Below, piece after piece: positions 25,137 through 34,751 of a stretch of DNA of 64,000 nucleotides. The stretch is from Nonomuraea rubra (GTDB lineage: Bacteria > Actinomycetota > Actinomycetes > Streptosporangiales > Streptosporangiaceae): the NCBI RefSeq assembly GCF_014207985.1, contig NZ_JACHMI010000001.1, positions 479,001 to 543,000 on the forward strand, read 5' to 3'. Position numbers and translations under genes: made by a program. The stretch's first letter is position 1; each line of letters begins with the position of its first letter. The notes below the pieces were generated by a model. That model was given only the letters and a program-made list of their open reading frames with translations, was not told the DNA's origin and ran no database searches.

Positions 25137-27176
25137 TCAGGGGCGGAGGCTCATGCCGGCCGTCAGCAGCGGGAGCATGACCTCGACGCGGGTGCCCGCA
25201 CCCGGCTCGCCGGTCACCACGCAGATGCCGCCCAGCTCGGCGGCCCGCTCCCGCATCGAGCCGAGCCCCACGCCCGCGCGGTGCGAGGCGGGCAGCCCCT
25301 TGCCGTCGTCGGCGATCAGCACCCGCAACATCGGCTCCTCGCGTTGCAGGACGATCCTGGCCCGCGACGCCTCGGCGTGCCGGCGGATGTTGGTCAGCGC
25401 CTCCTGGACGATGCGGTACACGGCCACCTCCACGGCCGCTGGCAGGTCCGCCAGGTCCCCCTCGACCTCCACCTCGATCTCGGTGCCGGGCGAGGACTGC
25501 CCGGCCAGGTCGCGTACCGCGCGGGCCAGGCCGAGGTCGTCGAGCGCGGGCGGGCGCAGGCCGTACACGAGCTCGCGGATGTCGCCGGTGACGGCGCTCA
25601 TGCCCGCGTGCAGCTCCTTCAGCAGCTCGTCGGCGGCCTCGGGGGAGCTCTTCAGGCTGAGGCGGGCCATGTTGATGGTCATCGCCATGGCCGAGAGGGT
25701 CTGGCCGAGGCCGTCGTGCAGGTCGCGGCGCAGGCGGCGGCGCTCCTCCTCCCTGGCCGTCAGGATGCGCTCGCGGGAGCGCTGCAGGTCGGCGGCCATG
25801 CGCACCGCGTGCGCCACGTCCGCCGCGTACGGGGTGAGCGTGGCCAGCACGCGCTCGTTGTGCGCGGCCGGGAAGCGGCGTGGCCCGGGCGGCCCCACGA
25901 GCAGGCGGCCGACCCGCACCCCGTGCCAGACCAGCGGCACCTCCCGCGCGTCCGGTCCGACGCGGCCGCTCTCCACGTAGCGGGGCTCGCCGTCGGCCAC
26001 CTCCACGGCCACACCCTCGACCGCCAGCCCGTCGCGCAGCACGCTCACCACCGAGTTCAGCGCCCTGGCCGGGTCCGCGCCGCGCACGGCCTGCGTCAGC
26101 CGCTCGGCCAGCATGCCGGGGTCGCCGACCGCGCCGTACAGCAGCCGGTCCACCGCCCGCTGCAACGCCCGCCGCAGCGGCTGGAAGAACGCGCCGGCGA
26201 ACAGCGCGGCCGCGATCCCCGTCACCTGGTGGTACCCGGAGACGACCACGCTCGACAGCGTGCCCGCGCCGAAGTACACGAGGCTGACCACGACGACCAC
26301 GCCGGCCGCCACGATGGCGCGGCTGATGACGGTGTCGATCCCGTAGAGCCGGTAACGCATCACGGCGAACGCCACCGCGAACGGGATCGCCGCCGCCCAC
26401 GCGATCGCCGGCCACATGAACACCGGCCAGATCGCGCCCAGGATCAGGAAGACGATGTACCCGGCGAACGCGAACAGCGGCCAGCCGATCTGCCGCCGCC
26501 CGACCGGGTCGGCCCGCCGCATCCGCACCGCCATCGACAGCGCGGCCAGCGCCATCGCGGTGTAGATGCCCGCCCAGCCCACGACCCCGACCACGTCCAT
26601 GTACGGGGCCAGCGCCGGCACCTGCAGCGGGTTCGGCACGACCTGGGGCAGCCCGGACAGGCTGGTCGGCGCCGGCACCCGGAGCAGGTAACGCACGGCC
26701 GACGCCGTGATGGCCGCGCAGCCCAGCCACAGCGCGGGCCGCCAGCGCCTGGAGGGCAGGCGGCCGTCCGGCGAGTACAGCGGCAGCAACATCGTGAGCG
26801 TCAGCCCGCACACCGCCCACCCGAGCTGCGACGGGACCCGCATCCAGCCGGCCAGGAGCAGCTCGCCGTCGGCCGAGAACCGGTACATCAGCGCGTTGGT
26901 CAGGTCGCTGACCGCCGCCGCCAGGCCGCCGACGCACATCAGCCAGGCCATGTTCAGCCGGGGCCGGTGGTAGATGAGGAACGCGCCGACCGCGGGGAAG
27001 GTGAAGGTGACGGCCGTCTGGGGGCTCACCGTCGCGCCGGGCTCCCACTCGGGGGGCAGCCCGGCCCAGACCAGGATCGCGGCCAGCGACAGCAGCGGTG
27101 AGGCCACCGCCATGGCGGACGCGACGACCACCGGGCCCGTCGGACGCCTGGGCGTGTTCTCGGCGAGTTCGGCCAT
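25137..27176 (-). CDS. Large sensor histidine kinase without adjacent regulator
   Basis: A 679-residue kinase. About ten hydrophobic segments occupy residues 15-330 (from VVVASAMAVASPLLSLAAILVW to a GAFFQPLRRALQ segment). A GAF-like region follows, then HisKA_3 (ERRRLRRDLHDGLGQTLSAMA with the His) and HATPase_c (VLIADDGKGLP, GVGLGSMRERAAELGG). No response regulator is encoded on either side, so its partner lies elsewhere. The multi-helix N-terminus suggests a membrane-embedded signal. Confidence 0.87.
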   Translation of the reverse strand: MAELAENTPRRPTGPVVVASAMAVASPLLSLAAILVWAGLPPEWEPGATVSPQTAVTFTFPAVGAFLIYHRPRLNMAWLMCVGGLAAAVSDLTNALMYRFSADGELLLAGWMRVPSQLGWAVCGLTLTMLLPLYSPDGRLPSRRWRPALWLGCAAITASAVRYLLRVPAPTSLSGLPQVVPNPLQVPALAPYMDVVGVVGWAGIYTAMALAALSMAVRMRRADPVGRRQIGWPLFAFAGYIVFLILGAIWPVFMWPAIAWAAAIPFAVAFAVMRYRLYGIDTVISRAIVAAGVVVVVSLVYFGAGTLSSVVVSGYHQVTGIAAALFAGAFFQPLRRALQRAVDRLLYGAVGDPGMLAERLTQAVRGADPARALNSVVSVLRDGLAVEGVAVEVADGEPRYVESGRVGPDAREVPLVWHGVRVGRLLVGPPGPRRFPAAHNERVLATLTPYAADVAHAVRMAADLQRSRERILTAREEERRRLRRDLHDGLGQTLSAMAMTINMARLSLKSSPEAADELLKELHAGMSAVTGDIRELVYGLRPPALDDLGLARAVRDLAGQSSPGTEIEVEVEGDLADLPAAVEVAVYRIVQEALTNIRRHAEASRARIVLQREEPMLRVLIADDGKGLPASHRAGVGLGSMRERAAELGGICVVTGEPGAGTRVEVMLPLLTAGMSLRP

Positions 27177-27195
27177 CGTGCTCTTGTCCCGCTCC

Positions 27196-27230
27196 TGTCC
27201 TGGCCCCGCGAAACAGGTGGGGCCAGGACA
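27196..27230. terminator. Strong hairpin downstream of the large glycosidase gene
   Basis: TGTCCTGGCCCC (27196-27207) pairs perfectly with GGGGCCAGGACA (27219-27230), a 12-bp stem with an 11-base loop, located between the glycosidase stop and the kinase start. It probably ends the glycosidase transcript. There is no U tract. Confidence 0.65.
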
Positions 27231-27239
27231 GAATAGGCG

Positions 27240-30200
27240 CTACTGGACCGTCACGGTGGTCTTCGCCGTCACAGTCGTGCCCGTCACCTGCCCGGTCACG
27301 GTGAACGTGCCGGGCTGGGCGTACCGCGCGGGATCGACGGGCTCCCAGGTGACGGCCAGCGAGCTGTCCTTCGACCCGTCGTTGTACGTCGCCACGACGG
27401 TCCTCGGCAGCGCCGGCGCGACCCCGGCCCGGGTCGTGACCGCCTCCTCGGCCACCGAGGTGATCGTCACCGCCGCGGAGGCGCGGACGTACACCGTGGC
27501 CTGGGCGGGCCGGCGCACGCCTTCTGCCAGGCCGGTGACGGTGAAGCTGGTGCCGCCGTTCCTGACCTGTTCGGGCGTCACCTGCTGCCAGGTGACGGCG
27601 GCCTGGCCGCGGGAGCCGTCGGCGTACAGGGTCTCGACCGTGGCGGGGAGCCGCGGCAGCGTGTCCACCAGGGTGGGCACGTGGACGGGGCGCACCGCGT
27701 CCGGCGGCACCTCGTACACCTTGACCTCCAGCAGGCCGACCGACGCGCCGCCCGATTCGAGCTGCACGCGCAGGCGCGAGGTGGTGACCGGGTCGAAGGA
27801 GACGGTGTTGTAGGCGTCCACGGCCTTCGGGTAGGTCTGCGCGCCGGTGACGTCCTCGAAGGAGTCGCCGTCCCACTGCTGGATCTTCCACGAGGCGGGT
27901 ACGCGCACGCCGCCGCCGTCGTCGAAGAAGTACACGTCCGCCTTGTTCACCTGGACGGGGGCAGGCCAGTCGAGCTGGACCCACTGGGTGCCCTGCTGCG
28001 GCCAGGTGCCCCAGCGCGGGTTGGCCCCGTCGTTGGAGCGCGGCGGGTCGATGTCGTCGTTGATCGCGGTGACGCGCTCCCACGGCGAGGTGTAGGAGGC
28101 GGTGGGCGTGGCCTTGGGGGCGATGTTCACCTGCGTGGCCTGGTCGGTGGCGGTGACGTTCACGGTGGCGGTGGTGGTCCGCGCGCCGTCCGTGGCGGCC
28201 AGCTCCAGCGTGTACGGCCCCGCCGCCGAGAACGCGACCACCGTGGCCGGGCCGGTCGGGTCGGTGAAGTACGCCTCACCGGGCCCGTCCACCTTGGACC
28301 ACTGCACGGCCAGCGTGCCCTTCGGCAGCGCGTCGTCCTTGACCACGGCCTCGATCCTGGCCTGCCCCGGGCGGGTGAACGCGGGATCGACGACGGGCAC
28401 CACGGACGGCGCCTGGTTGGTGACCCGGCCCGCGTCCGCGCCCGACCGGTAGGCCTGCACCTCCTTCAGCCCGGTCGAGTGCCCGGGCCGGTGCGTGACC
28501 AGCACGCGCAGCTTCCGCGCGGTGACGGCGGGGAAGCGCACCTCGTTGAGGTTCGCCCGCGGGTAGAGCGGCCGCTTGTCCTGCCGCGGCACGTCCTTCC
28601 AGGTGGCGCCGTCGAGGTACTGCACCGAGTAGAAGGCGGGCTCGCCGGAGGTCTTGCGGTCGTTGGAGAAGTAGAGCTTGAGCTGGTCGACCTTCTGGGC
28701 CGAGCCGAGGTCCACCTCCAGCCAGTCCTGGGGGTTGCCGGAGCCCTTGGAGTCCCAGGCGGGGGCGTTGATGGTGAAGCCGTCCACGGCGCCCGCCGGG
28801 TCGCCGTGGGAGGCGGTGGCGGATTCGACCAGGTTCCGGCGGGGGGCGCGCAGGTCCACGCCGGCCTTCTGGAACAGGTCCTCGATGCGGTCGCCGGTCA
28901 GCCTGACGTCGGTGGGGGACTTGAGCGACGCCTTCTCCGCGTGCACCACGGCGCTTTTTTCTTGAGGGCCGCCCTCGACCTTGCCCGTATTCGGGTCCCA
29001 GGTGGCGTGCGCGAGGCCGGAGAGCGTGACCTTGCGCTTGCCGTCGATCAGGATCGAGTACCCCTCGGGCACCCCGGCGTAGTGCCTGGTGCCGTCGCCC
29101 GGCTTGTCCCAGACGATGGTCAGGTCGGAGCCGCGGTAGTTGACGCCGTTGACGGTGAAGTGGTCCCAGCCGATGTCCACCGGCCACAGCTCGACCTTGC
29201 CGTCCGAGCGCGGGCGCAGGCCCATGACGTCCTCGATGACGGTCCAGTTGCTGCTGCCCAGGATCGTGTGGTGGATCCAGGAGCGGTAGCCGATCGTCTT
29301 GGTCTGCGGGTTCCAGTTGGCCCAGAACTCGTTGGCGTCGGGGTAGCGGGTGTCGCCGCCGACGTACTGCGACCAGGCGTTCCAGTACAGGAGCTGCTTG
29401 TACTGCTCGGCCGTGATGTACGGGGTCTCGTACTGGCGCATGGCCTTGGAGAACAGCGCGAAGTTCCTGGTGGAGTTGATCTGGGAGAAGTTGTTGGTGC
29501 CCGGGTGGCCCGCGGCGGCGGCCTCCGCCTTGTCCTTCTGGTTGGCCGTGTACGCCGGGAAGATCGGATACTCCGCCGGATCGGCCCACAACCTGAGCGC
29601 CTCCCGATATTTCGGGTCATCGGTGGGGACGAGGCCGGTCGCGTACGGGATGTAGTTGTTGGACTCCTTCCACGGGATCAGGGTGCCCGTCTGCAGGTCG
29701 CGGTGCTTGAACAGCTTGTTCTGCTCGTCCCACAGCAGGGTCAGGACGCCGTTCCTCACCTTGTCTGCCACGCCGCGCAGCTCGGCGGCCTTGGCGGCGT
29801 CGCCGGCCAGCTCGTACGCCTGCGCCGCCGCCATCGCGTTGGCGTAGACGTAGGCGCCCTCCAGCCGCTCGTTGGCCCGGTCGTAGTAGTGGAACGACAC
29901 CGCGTCGGCGTCGTTGCCGGTCATGGCCTCCCAGTCGTACTCGATGACCCCGTTGTCGTTGGAGTCGTACGCGTCGAGCTGCCCGTACACGTCCTTCTCG
30001 GCGTACCTGGCCAGGTTGCGCAGGATCGACGGCTGCCCGCCGTGGATCTGGTAGCTCTCCAGGGCCGCGGCCGAGATGTACTGCGTGTAGCTGTTCGACC
30101 AGTTCTCCGGGTCGCCGGGGTTGTCGGTGTATTTCGCGTTACGCGAGCTCTCGCCCACCGACACCCACGGCCCGTACGAGTAGATCGGGTCCCGCAGGTA

Positions 30201-31250
30201 CTTCAGGTCCTGCACGAACATGGGCACGGTCAGCACGATCGCGTTGTTGTAGCCCAGCGCGCCCTCCACCGACGTGGGGAACTGGAAGTCGTTCCCGGGG
30301 ATGTCGGCGTCGAGGAAGTTGAAGCGCATCAGCCACCAGCGGTAGTAGACGAACTTCTTGATGTTCTCGTCGGGCACGTCGATGTAGGGCAGGTTCTCGG
30401 CCCACCAGGCGTTGTAGTCCTGGAGCTGGCGGCGCAATGCCTGCTCGGGCGAGCGGCCCTTGTACCCGTCGTACTCCGCCCGCGACCCCGGCAGCTCCTC
30501 GGTGACGAAGCCCAGCTGCACCTTGGTCCGCACGGTCCTGCCAGGCTCGACGGTCAGCGAGCCCTTGAGCGCGCCGTCCGAGACTTTCAGACCGTCGCCG
30601 CTGAGCCTGGGGAAGATCGTGGTCAGCTTGTTCTTCGCCCACACCGCGCCGGTCAGCTCGCGGTCGCCGTCGGCCCTCTTCGTGTACGGCGAGGTGACGG
30701 TGACGGGCACGGTGCGCGGCTCCGCCCCCGTGTTGGTGATCTCCAGGGTCGTCACGGCCACGTTCTCGTGGGTGATGAACTTCTTGACCCCGACGGCGAG
30801 CCCGTCACCCGCGTACCGGCCGGTCCAGTGGCTGGGCATCTGCAGGCGCTCGGCGACGTTCTCGGTGAGCGGGGTGCCGAGCGAGATCTCGTACGCGTCG
30901 CGGTTGTCGATGCTCTCCCAGTACGCCACGTACCCGCCGAAACCGAGCACCGACGGGTCGTGCTCCTTCATGAACAGCGCCCGCCCGCGCGTCATCAGCC
31001 ACGGCCCCGCCGGATCGTCACCGGGGCGGGCGAGCATGCGGTCGATCCAGTAGGAGTCGCCGCCCTTCTCCTTCTTGTAGATCCGCTCCATCATCCTGCG
31101 CGGGTGGTAGCCCACGGGCTCCGCCGGCACGGGATCCCCGCCCGTGAAGACCGGCAGGCCGAGCGCGTCGTCCGCGTGGGACGGCGCCACGCCCAGCGAG
31201 GCTGTGAGCGCTAACACGGCTAAGCACACCAACGGTTTGCGCACGTGCAT
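27240..31250 (-). CDS. Secreted multidomain glycoside hydrolase (MGH1-like + discoidin + Ig-like)
   Basis: A 1336-residue exported protein with signal peptide MHVRKPLVCLAVLALTASLG. Residues about 30-760 form an N-terminal beta-sandwich plus an alpha/alpha-barrel glycosidase related to the MGH1/GH63 clan (YYRWWLMRFNFLDADIPGND, SNDNGVIEYDWEAMTGND, NERLEGAYVYANAMAAAQAYELAGD). Two F5/8-type discoidin modules follow (VDQLKLYFSNDRK, VNKADVYFFDDGGG) with a PKD/Ig-like region between them, then two Big_4-type Ig domains (VETLYADGSRGQAAVTWQ; VVATYNDGSKDSSLAVTWE). It lies beside GH127 and an ABC importer, so it probably trims a plant arabinan-type glycan outside the cell. The exact GH family is uncertain. 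Confidence 0.8.
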   Translation of the reverse strand: MHVRKPLVCLAVLALTASLGVAPSHADDALGLPVFTGGDPVPAEPVGYHPRRMMERIYKKEKGGDSYWIDRMLARPGDDPAGPWLMTRGRALFMKEHDPSVLGFGGYVAYWESIDNRDAYEISLGTPLTENVAERLQMPSHWTGRYAGDGLAVGVKKFITHENVAVTTLEITNTGAEPRTVPVTVTSPYTKRADGDRELTGAVWAKNKLTTIFPRLSGDGLKVSDGALKGSLTVEPGRTVRTKVQLGFVTEELPGSRAEYDGYKGRSPEQALRRQLQDYNAWWAENLPYIDVPDENIKKFVYYRWWLMRFNFLDADIPGNDFQFPTSVEGALGYNNAIVLTVPMFVQDLKYLRDPIYSYGPWVSVGESSRNAKYTDNPGDPENWSNSYTQYISAAALESYQIHGGQPSILRNLARYAEKDVYGQLDAYDSNDNGVIEYDWEAMTGNDADAVSFHYYDRANERLEGAYVYANAMAAAQAYELAGDAAKAAELRGVADKVRNGVLTLLWDEQNKLFKHRDLQTGTLIPWKESNNYIPYATGLVPTDDPKYREALRLWADPAEYPIFPAYTANQKDKAEAAAAGHPGTNNFSQINSTRNFALFSKAMRQYETPYITAEQYKQLLYWNAWSQYVGGDTRYPDANEFWANWNPQTKTIGYRSWIHHTILGSSNWTVIEDVMGLRPRSDGKVELWPVDIGWDHFTVNGVNYRGSDLTIVWDKPGDGTRHYAGVPEGYSILIDGKRKVTLSGLAHATWDPNTGKVEGGPQEKSAVVHAEKASLKSPTDVRLTGDRIEDLFQKAGVDLRAPRRNLVESATASHGDPAGAVDGFTINAPAWDSKGSGNPQDWLEVDLGSAQKVDQLKLYFSNDRKTSGEPAFYSVQYLDGATWKDVPRQDKRPLYPRANLNEVRFPAVTARKLRVLVTHRPGHSTGLKEVQAYRSGADAGRVTNQAPSVVPVVDPAFTRPGQARIEAVVKDDALPKGTLAVQWSKVDGPGEAYFTDPTGPATVVAFSAAGPYTLELAATDGARTTTATVNVTATDQATQVNIAPKATPTASYTSPWERVTAINDDIDPPRSNDGANPRWGTWPQQGTQWVQLDWPAPVQVNKADVYFFDDGGGVRVPASWKIQQWDGDSFEDVTGAQTYPKAVDAYNTVSFDPVTTSRLRVQLESGGASVGLLEVKVYEVPPDAVRPVHVPTLVDTLPRLPATVETLYADGSRGQAAVTWQQVTPEQVRNGGTSFTVTGLAEGVRRPAQATVYVRASAAVTITSVAEEAVTTRAGVAPALPRTVVATYNDGSKDSSLAVTWEPVDPARYAQPGTFTVTGQVTGTTVTAKTTVTVQ
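31201..31217 (-). promoter_or_regulatory. LacI-type operator inside the glycosidase signal-peptide coding
   Basis: The minus-strand sequence GTGTTAGCGCTCACAGC (codons 12-17) contains the 14-bp dyad TGTTAGCGCTCACA. It is identical to the sequence inside the sugar-binding-protein gene. It uses the rare codons TTA and ACA, and a second TTA stands three codons upstream. Confidence 0.6.
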
Positions 31251-31253
31251 CTC

Positions 31254-33086
31254 CTAGATCGTCGGTAGCCAGACACGCATGGTCGCGGGGCCGCGGTTGC
31301 CCCACCGGTGGTACGGCACCAGCCGCAGCCGCACGCCGGCGCCCTCCTCGGGCGGGCGCGCGGCCCCGTACGGCCAGGAGCCGTTGCCGCCGGACGCCAG
31401 CCGCGCGCCCACCTCCAGCTCCACCACGCCGTCCGTCTCGTGCTCCACCGGCGGGTCGACGAGCGCCGTCACCCCGGCGAGCGGCGGCTCGTCGGCCACC
31501 GACTCCGCGCAGTAGACGAGCGGCCCCCGCTCCACGGCCGCGCTGCCCCGCAGCGCGTCGATCCGCCGGTCGGGGACGGTCCACCTGGGCCGCATCGGCA
31601 GTTCGAGCCGGATCTCGTCACCGGCCCGCCACGGCCCCTCGACGTAGGCGTACCCGGGGTTCACCGGACGGATGAGCGGGCCATCGGGCAGCGGCGCGTC
31701 CGGGGAGGAGACCGGGACGTGCGCCAGCGTGGCGTCCGTCGCCCAGGCCGGGACGCGCAGCCCGATGCGGCCCTCGCCGTCCTCCAGCACGCGCACGCTC
31801 ACCGAGCCCTGCCACGGGTAACCGGTCTCCACCCGCAGCGCCAGCCGTCCGGAGCGGATCTCCGCCGGGGTGAGGTGGTGGATCAGCACCCCGCCGTCCC
31901 GCGCGGCGGCCACGTAGGCGGGCAGCGAGGCCAGGGTTCGGGCGATGTTGTTCGGGCAGCAGGACACGTCGAACCAGGGCGAGCGCAGCCCGCCCTCGGC
32001 CGCGTGGTTGACGCCGTCGAGCGGCGTCGCCGGCACCCGCACCTGCAGCGGGTTGACGTAGAAGAACGACTTGCCGTCCAGCGCCACGCCCGTGGCGAGC
32101 ATGTTGTACATGGTTCGCTCGGCCAGGTCGGCGTAGCGCGCGTCGCCGGTGGCCAGCAGCAGCCGGTGCGACAGCATGATGGAGGCGATGCTCGCGCACG
32201 TCTCGTTGTAGGCGCGGTCCGGCGGCAGCTCCCAGTCCTCGCCGTACGACTCGTCGGCATGCCTCGAGCCCATGCCGCCGGTCAGGTACGTCCGCCGGGC
32301 GACCGTCCGCTCCCACTGCGACTCGACCGCCTTCAGCAGCTCCTGGTCCCCGGTCTCGACCGCCACGTCCACCACGCCGGAGGCCAGGTAGAGCGCGCGC
32401 ACGACGTGCCCGCGGAACACCTGCGCCTGCCGTACGGGCAGGTCGTCCTGGTAGTAGCCGCGGCCGAACGGGATGTCGGCGAGCGCGGGCAGGCCGCGGC
32501 GCTCGACGAAGCGGCGGGCCATCTCCAGGTACCGCTCGGTGCCGGTGGCCCGGTACAGCTCGACCAGCGCCATCTCGATCACGGGATGGCCGCAGGTCTC
32601 GTCGGTGTCCATGAAGCGCCGGCACACGTGGTCGGCGGCCCGGGTGACGACCTGGGTGAGCTGGTCCTCGCCGTGCATGCGCAGCCGCGCCACCCCGGCC
32701 TGGATGAGGTGGCCGTAGCAGTACAGCTCGTGACCCCACTCGAAGTCGGTGTACCGGCTGCCCGACCAGCGGGTGTTGAGGTAACCGTCGCCCTCCTGGG
32801 CCTGCGCCACGACCTCGGCCAGCGCGGGCAGCCCCGGATGGTCGGCCCAGGCCATGGCCTCCAGCAGCTTGTAGATCTCCGAGTCGCTGAACTCCCGTCC
32901 CCTGCGGGGCCGCTCGCCCCTGAAGTTGCCGATCCAGCCTTCGCGTTCCTCCCATTCCTGGCAGTGGGCGATCGTCACCTCGTTGTTGAGCACGATCCGG
33001 TCGCCCCAGAAGCCGGGCAGCACGCGTACGGAGTCGAGACCGAGGGGGGACAGGACACCCGATGAGGGCAGGACGGGATTAGCCAC
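31254..33086 (-). CDS. GH127 beta-L-arabinofuranosidase
   Basis: A 610-residue cytosolic GH127 enzyme (no signal peptide). Zn-Cys active-site landmarks are present: NETCASIAS (Glu/Cys ligands, about residue 293) and DVSCCPNNIART (paired Cys including the nucleophile, about residue 377), plus FGRGYYQDDLPVRQ and GSRHADESYGEDWELP. In this family a Cys nucleophile held by Zn cleaves beta-L-arabinofuranosyl linkages. The gene overlaps the permease stop by eight bases, so imported arabino-oligosaccharides are probably its substrate. Confidence 0.9.
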   Translation of the reverse strand: MANPVLPSSGVLSPLGLDSVRVLPGFWGDRIVLNNEVTIAHCQEWEEREGWIGNFRGERPRRGREFSDSEIYKLLEAMAWADHPGLPALAEVVAQAQEGDGYLNTRWSGSRYTDFEWGHELYCYGHLIQAGVARLRMHGEDQLTQVVTRAADHVCRRFMDTDETCGHPVIEMALVELYRATGTERYLEMARRFVERRGLPALADIPFGRGYYQDDLPVRQAQVFRGHVVRALYLASGVVDVAVETGDQELLKAVESQWERTVARRTYLTGGMGSRHADESYGEDWELPPDRAYNETCASIASIMLSHRLLLATGDARYADLAERTMYNMLATGVALDGKSFFYVNPLQVRVPATPLDGVNHAAEGGLRSPWFDVSCCPNNIARTLASLPAYVAAARDGGVLIHHLTPAEIRSGRLALRVETGYPWQGSVSVRVLEDGEGRIGLRVPAWATDATLAHVPVSSPDAPLPDGPLIRPVNPGYAYVEGPWRAGDEIRLELPMRPRWTVPDRRIDALRGSAAVERGPLVYCAESVADEPPLAGVTALVDPPVEHETDGVVELEVGARLASGGNGSWPYGAARPPEEGAGVRLRLVPYHRWGNRGPATMRVWLPTI

Positions 33087-33843
33087 GCAGAGCTCCTGAC
33101 ATGAATCCGCGCACGTAGTGGCGCTGCAGAACGATGAAGAGGATGAGGCAGGGGAAGGCCATGACCATGACTCCGGCCTGGAGCATGCCGTAGTCGATCG
33201 CGCCGAACGAGTGCTGCGTCATGCTGACCACGGCCACCGGCAGCGTGAAGGACGATCCGTCGTTGAGCAGGATGAGGGGCGCGAAGAAGTCGTTCCACGA
33301 GGCCAGGAACGCGAACAGGCCCACCGTGATCAGCGCGGGCCGCACGGCGTGCAGCAGGATCCGCCAGAAGGCCCGGAACGTGCCACAACCGTCCACCAGC
33401 GCGGCCTCCTCCAGCTCTCGCGGCAGCGCCTCGAACGCGTTGCGCATCATGAACAGCGCGAACGGGAGCTGGAACATCACGAACACCAGAGAGAGCCCGA
33501 CCAGCGAGTTCTGCAGGCCGAGGTAGCCGAGCAGCACGTAGAGCGGGATCAGGATCGTCGCGTACGGCACCATGAGGATCGCCAGCGTGGCCAGGAACAG
33601 CAGGTTCTTGCCGGGGAAGTCGAAGCGGGCGAAGCCGTAGCCGCCGAGCGCCGAGACGATCAGCGTGCCGCCCACGGTCATGACCGCCACCAGCAGGCTG
33701 TTGGTGGCGTAGGTGTCGATGCCCTCGCCGAAGCGGGCCATCTCCAGGTAGTTCGACGGCTCCTCCAGCGAGACGTATCCGCTCCAGACCAGCGGGAACA
33801 GGAACAGCACCGCCAGGGCGGACAGGGTGAGGTAACGGCTCAC
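33079..33843 (-). CDS. Carbohydrate ABC permease (MalG type)
   Basis: A 254-residue inner-membrane subunit with six helices, from YLTLSALAVLFLFPLVWSGY to GVMVMAFPCLILFIVLQRHYVRGFMSGALRG. The coupling EAA loop reads EEAALVDGCGTFRAFWRILLHAVRPA. GTG 33843 overlaps the upstream permease stop in a GTGA arrangement. Together with the preceding permease it forms the channel of a CUT1-type sugar importer. The N-terminus is slightly short for the family. Confidence 0.9.
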   Translation of the reverse strand: MSRYLTLSALAVLFLFPLVWSGYVSLEEPSNYLEMARFGEGIDTYATNSLLVAVMTVGGTLIVSALGGYGFARFDFPGKNLLFLATLAILMVPYATILIPLYVLLGYLGLQNSLVGLSLVFVMFQLPFALFMMRNAFEALPRELEEAALVDGCGTFRAFWRILLHAVRPALITVGLFAFLASWNDFFAPLILLNDGSSFTLPVAVVSMTQHSFGAIDYGMLQAGVMVMAFPCLILFIVLQRHYVRGFMSGALRG

Positions 33844-34751
33844 CTGAGCCTCCGCATCATCAGCGTGTTGAGCCCGACCAGGGCCACGAGCAGCACGACC
33901 GACAGGGCCGCGGCGCCGCCGAGGTCGAAGCGGAAGAACGCGTCCCGGTAGACGACCATGACCATGGAGACCGTGCTGTTGTCCGGGCCGCCGTTGGTGA
34001 AGACGAAGAACTGGTCGAAGGCCAGCAGCGAGCCCGTGACGCTGAGGATCAGCATCAGCGCCAGGGTCGGGCGCAGCAGCGGGAGCGTGATCTTGGTGAA
34101 GATCTGCCAGCGGTTCGCGCCGTCGCTCCTGGCGGCCTCGTACACCTCGGTCGGGATGGCCTGCAGGCCGGTCAGCAGGATGAGCATGTTGAACCCGGCG
34201 AAGCGCCAGATCACCAGCGTGATCGTGGAGAACAGCGCCATGTTCGGGGTGCCGATCCACTTGACCGGCTCGCTGGTGATGCCCAGGGCCTGCAACATCG
34301 GGTCGATGGGGCCGAAGTCGTTGTTCAGCATCCCGTAGAACAGCAGGCCGGCCGCCGCGAAGCCGACCGCGCCGGGGAGGAAGAACGCGGTCCTGAAGAA
34401 CGCGACGCCCGGCCTGCGCTCCTGGACCAGCAGCGCCAGGCCCAGGGCCACGCCCGACAGCAGGACGGTGGTGATGGCCGTGTACTTCAGCGTGAAGACG
34501 ACCGCGTCGAGGAAGAGCGGATTGTCGGCGATCTTGAGGTAGTTGGCGGGGGCGTTGAACGTGGCCTGGCCGAGCAGCGGCCAGCGGTTGAGCGACATCC
34601 AGCCGACGAGCACGAGGGGCGCGATGAACAGCACGCCCACGATGACGGCCGTCGGAGCCGCGTACAGCCAGCCCTGGACCTTCCTGCTCCGCCACCGGGC
34701 GGACGGCGCCGAGTGCGCCGCCCGCCTGGAACGCGTTACCGTCAGCGTCAT
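33840..34751 (-). CDS. Carbohydrate ABC permease (MalF type)
   Basis: A 303-residue permease with six predicted helices, beginning QGWLYAAPTAVIVGVLFIAPLVLVGWMSL. The EAA loop is EVYEAARSDGANRWQIFTKITLPLLRP. It is the partner of the MalG-type subunit and follows the binding-protein gene with an ATGA overlap. No ATPase gene is present, so a shared MsiK-like ATPase encoded elsewhere presumably energises it, as is usual in actinobacteria. Confidence 0.9.
   Translation of the reverse strand: MTLTVTRSRRAAHSAPSARWRSRKVQGWLYAAPTAVIVGVLFIAPLVLVGWMSLNRWPLLGQATFNAPANYLKIADNPLFLDAVVFTLKYTAITTVLLSGVALGLALLVQERRPGVAFFRTAFFLPGAVGFAAAGLLFYGMLNNDFGPIDPMLQALGITSEPVKWIGTPNMALFSTITLVIWRFAGFNMLILLTGLQAIPTEVYEAARSDGANRWQIFTKITLPLLRPTLALMLILSVTGSLLAFDQFFVFTNGGPDNSTVSMVMVVYRDAFFRFDLGGAAALSVVLLVALVGLNTLMMRRLR

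Noticed and set aside
27681..31214. A plus-strand frame of 1177 codons opposite the large glycosidase
   Set aside because: Val/Arg/Gly/His-rich shadow without motifs; the minus-strand gene has signal peptide and domains.
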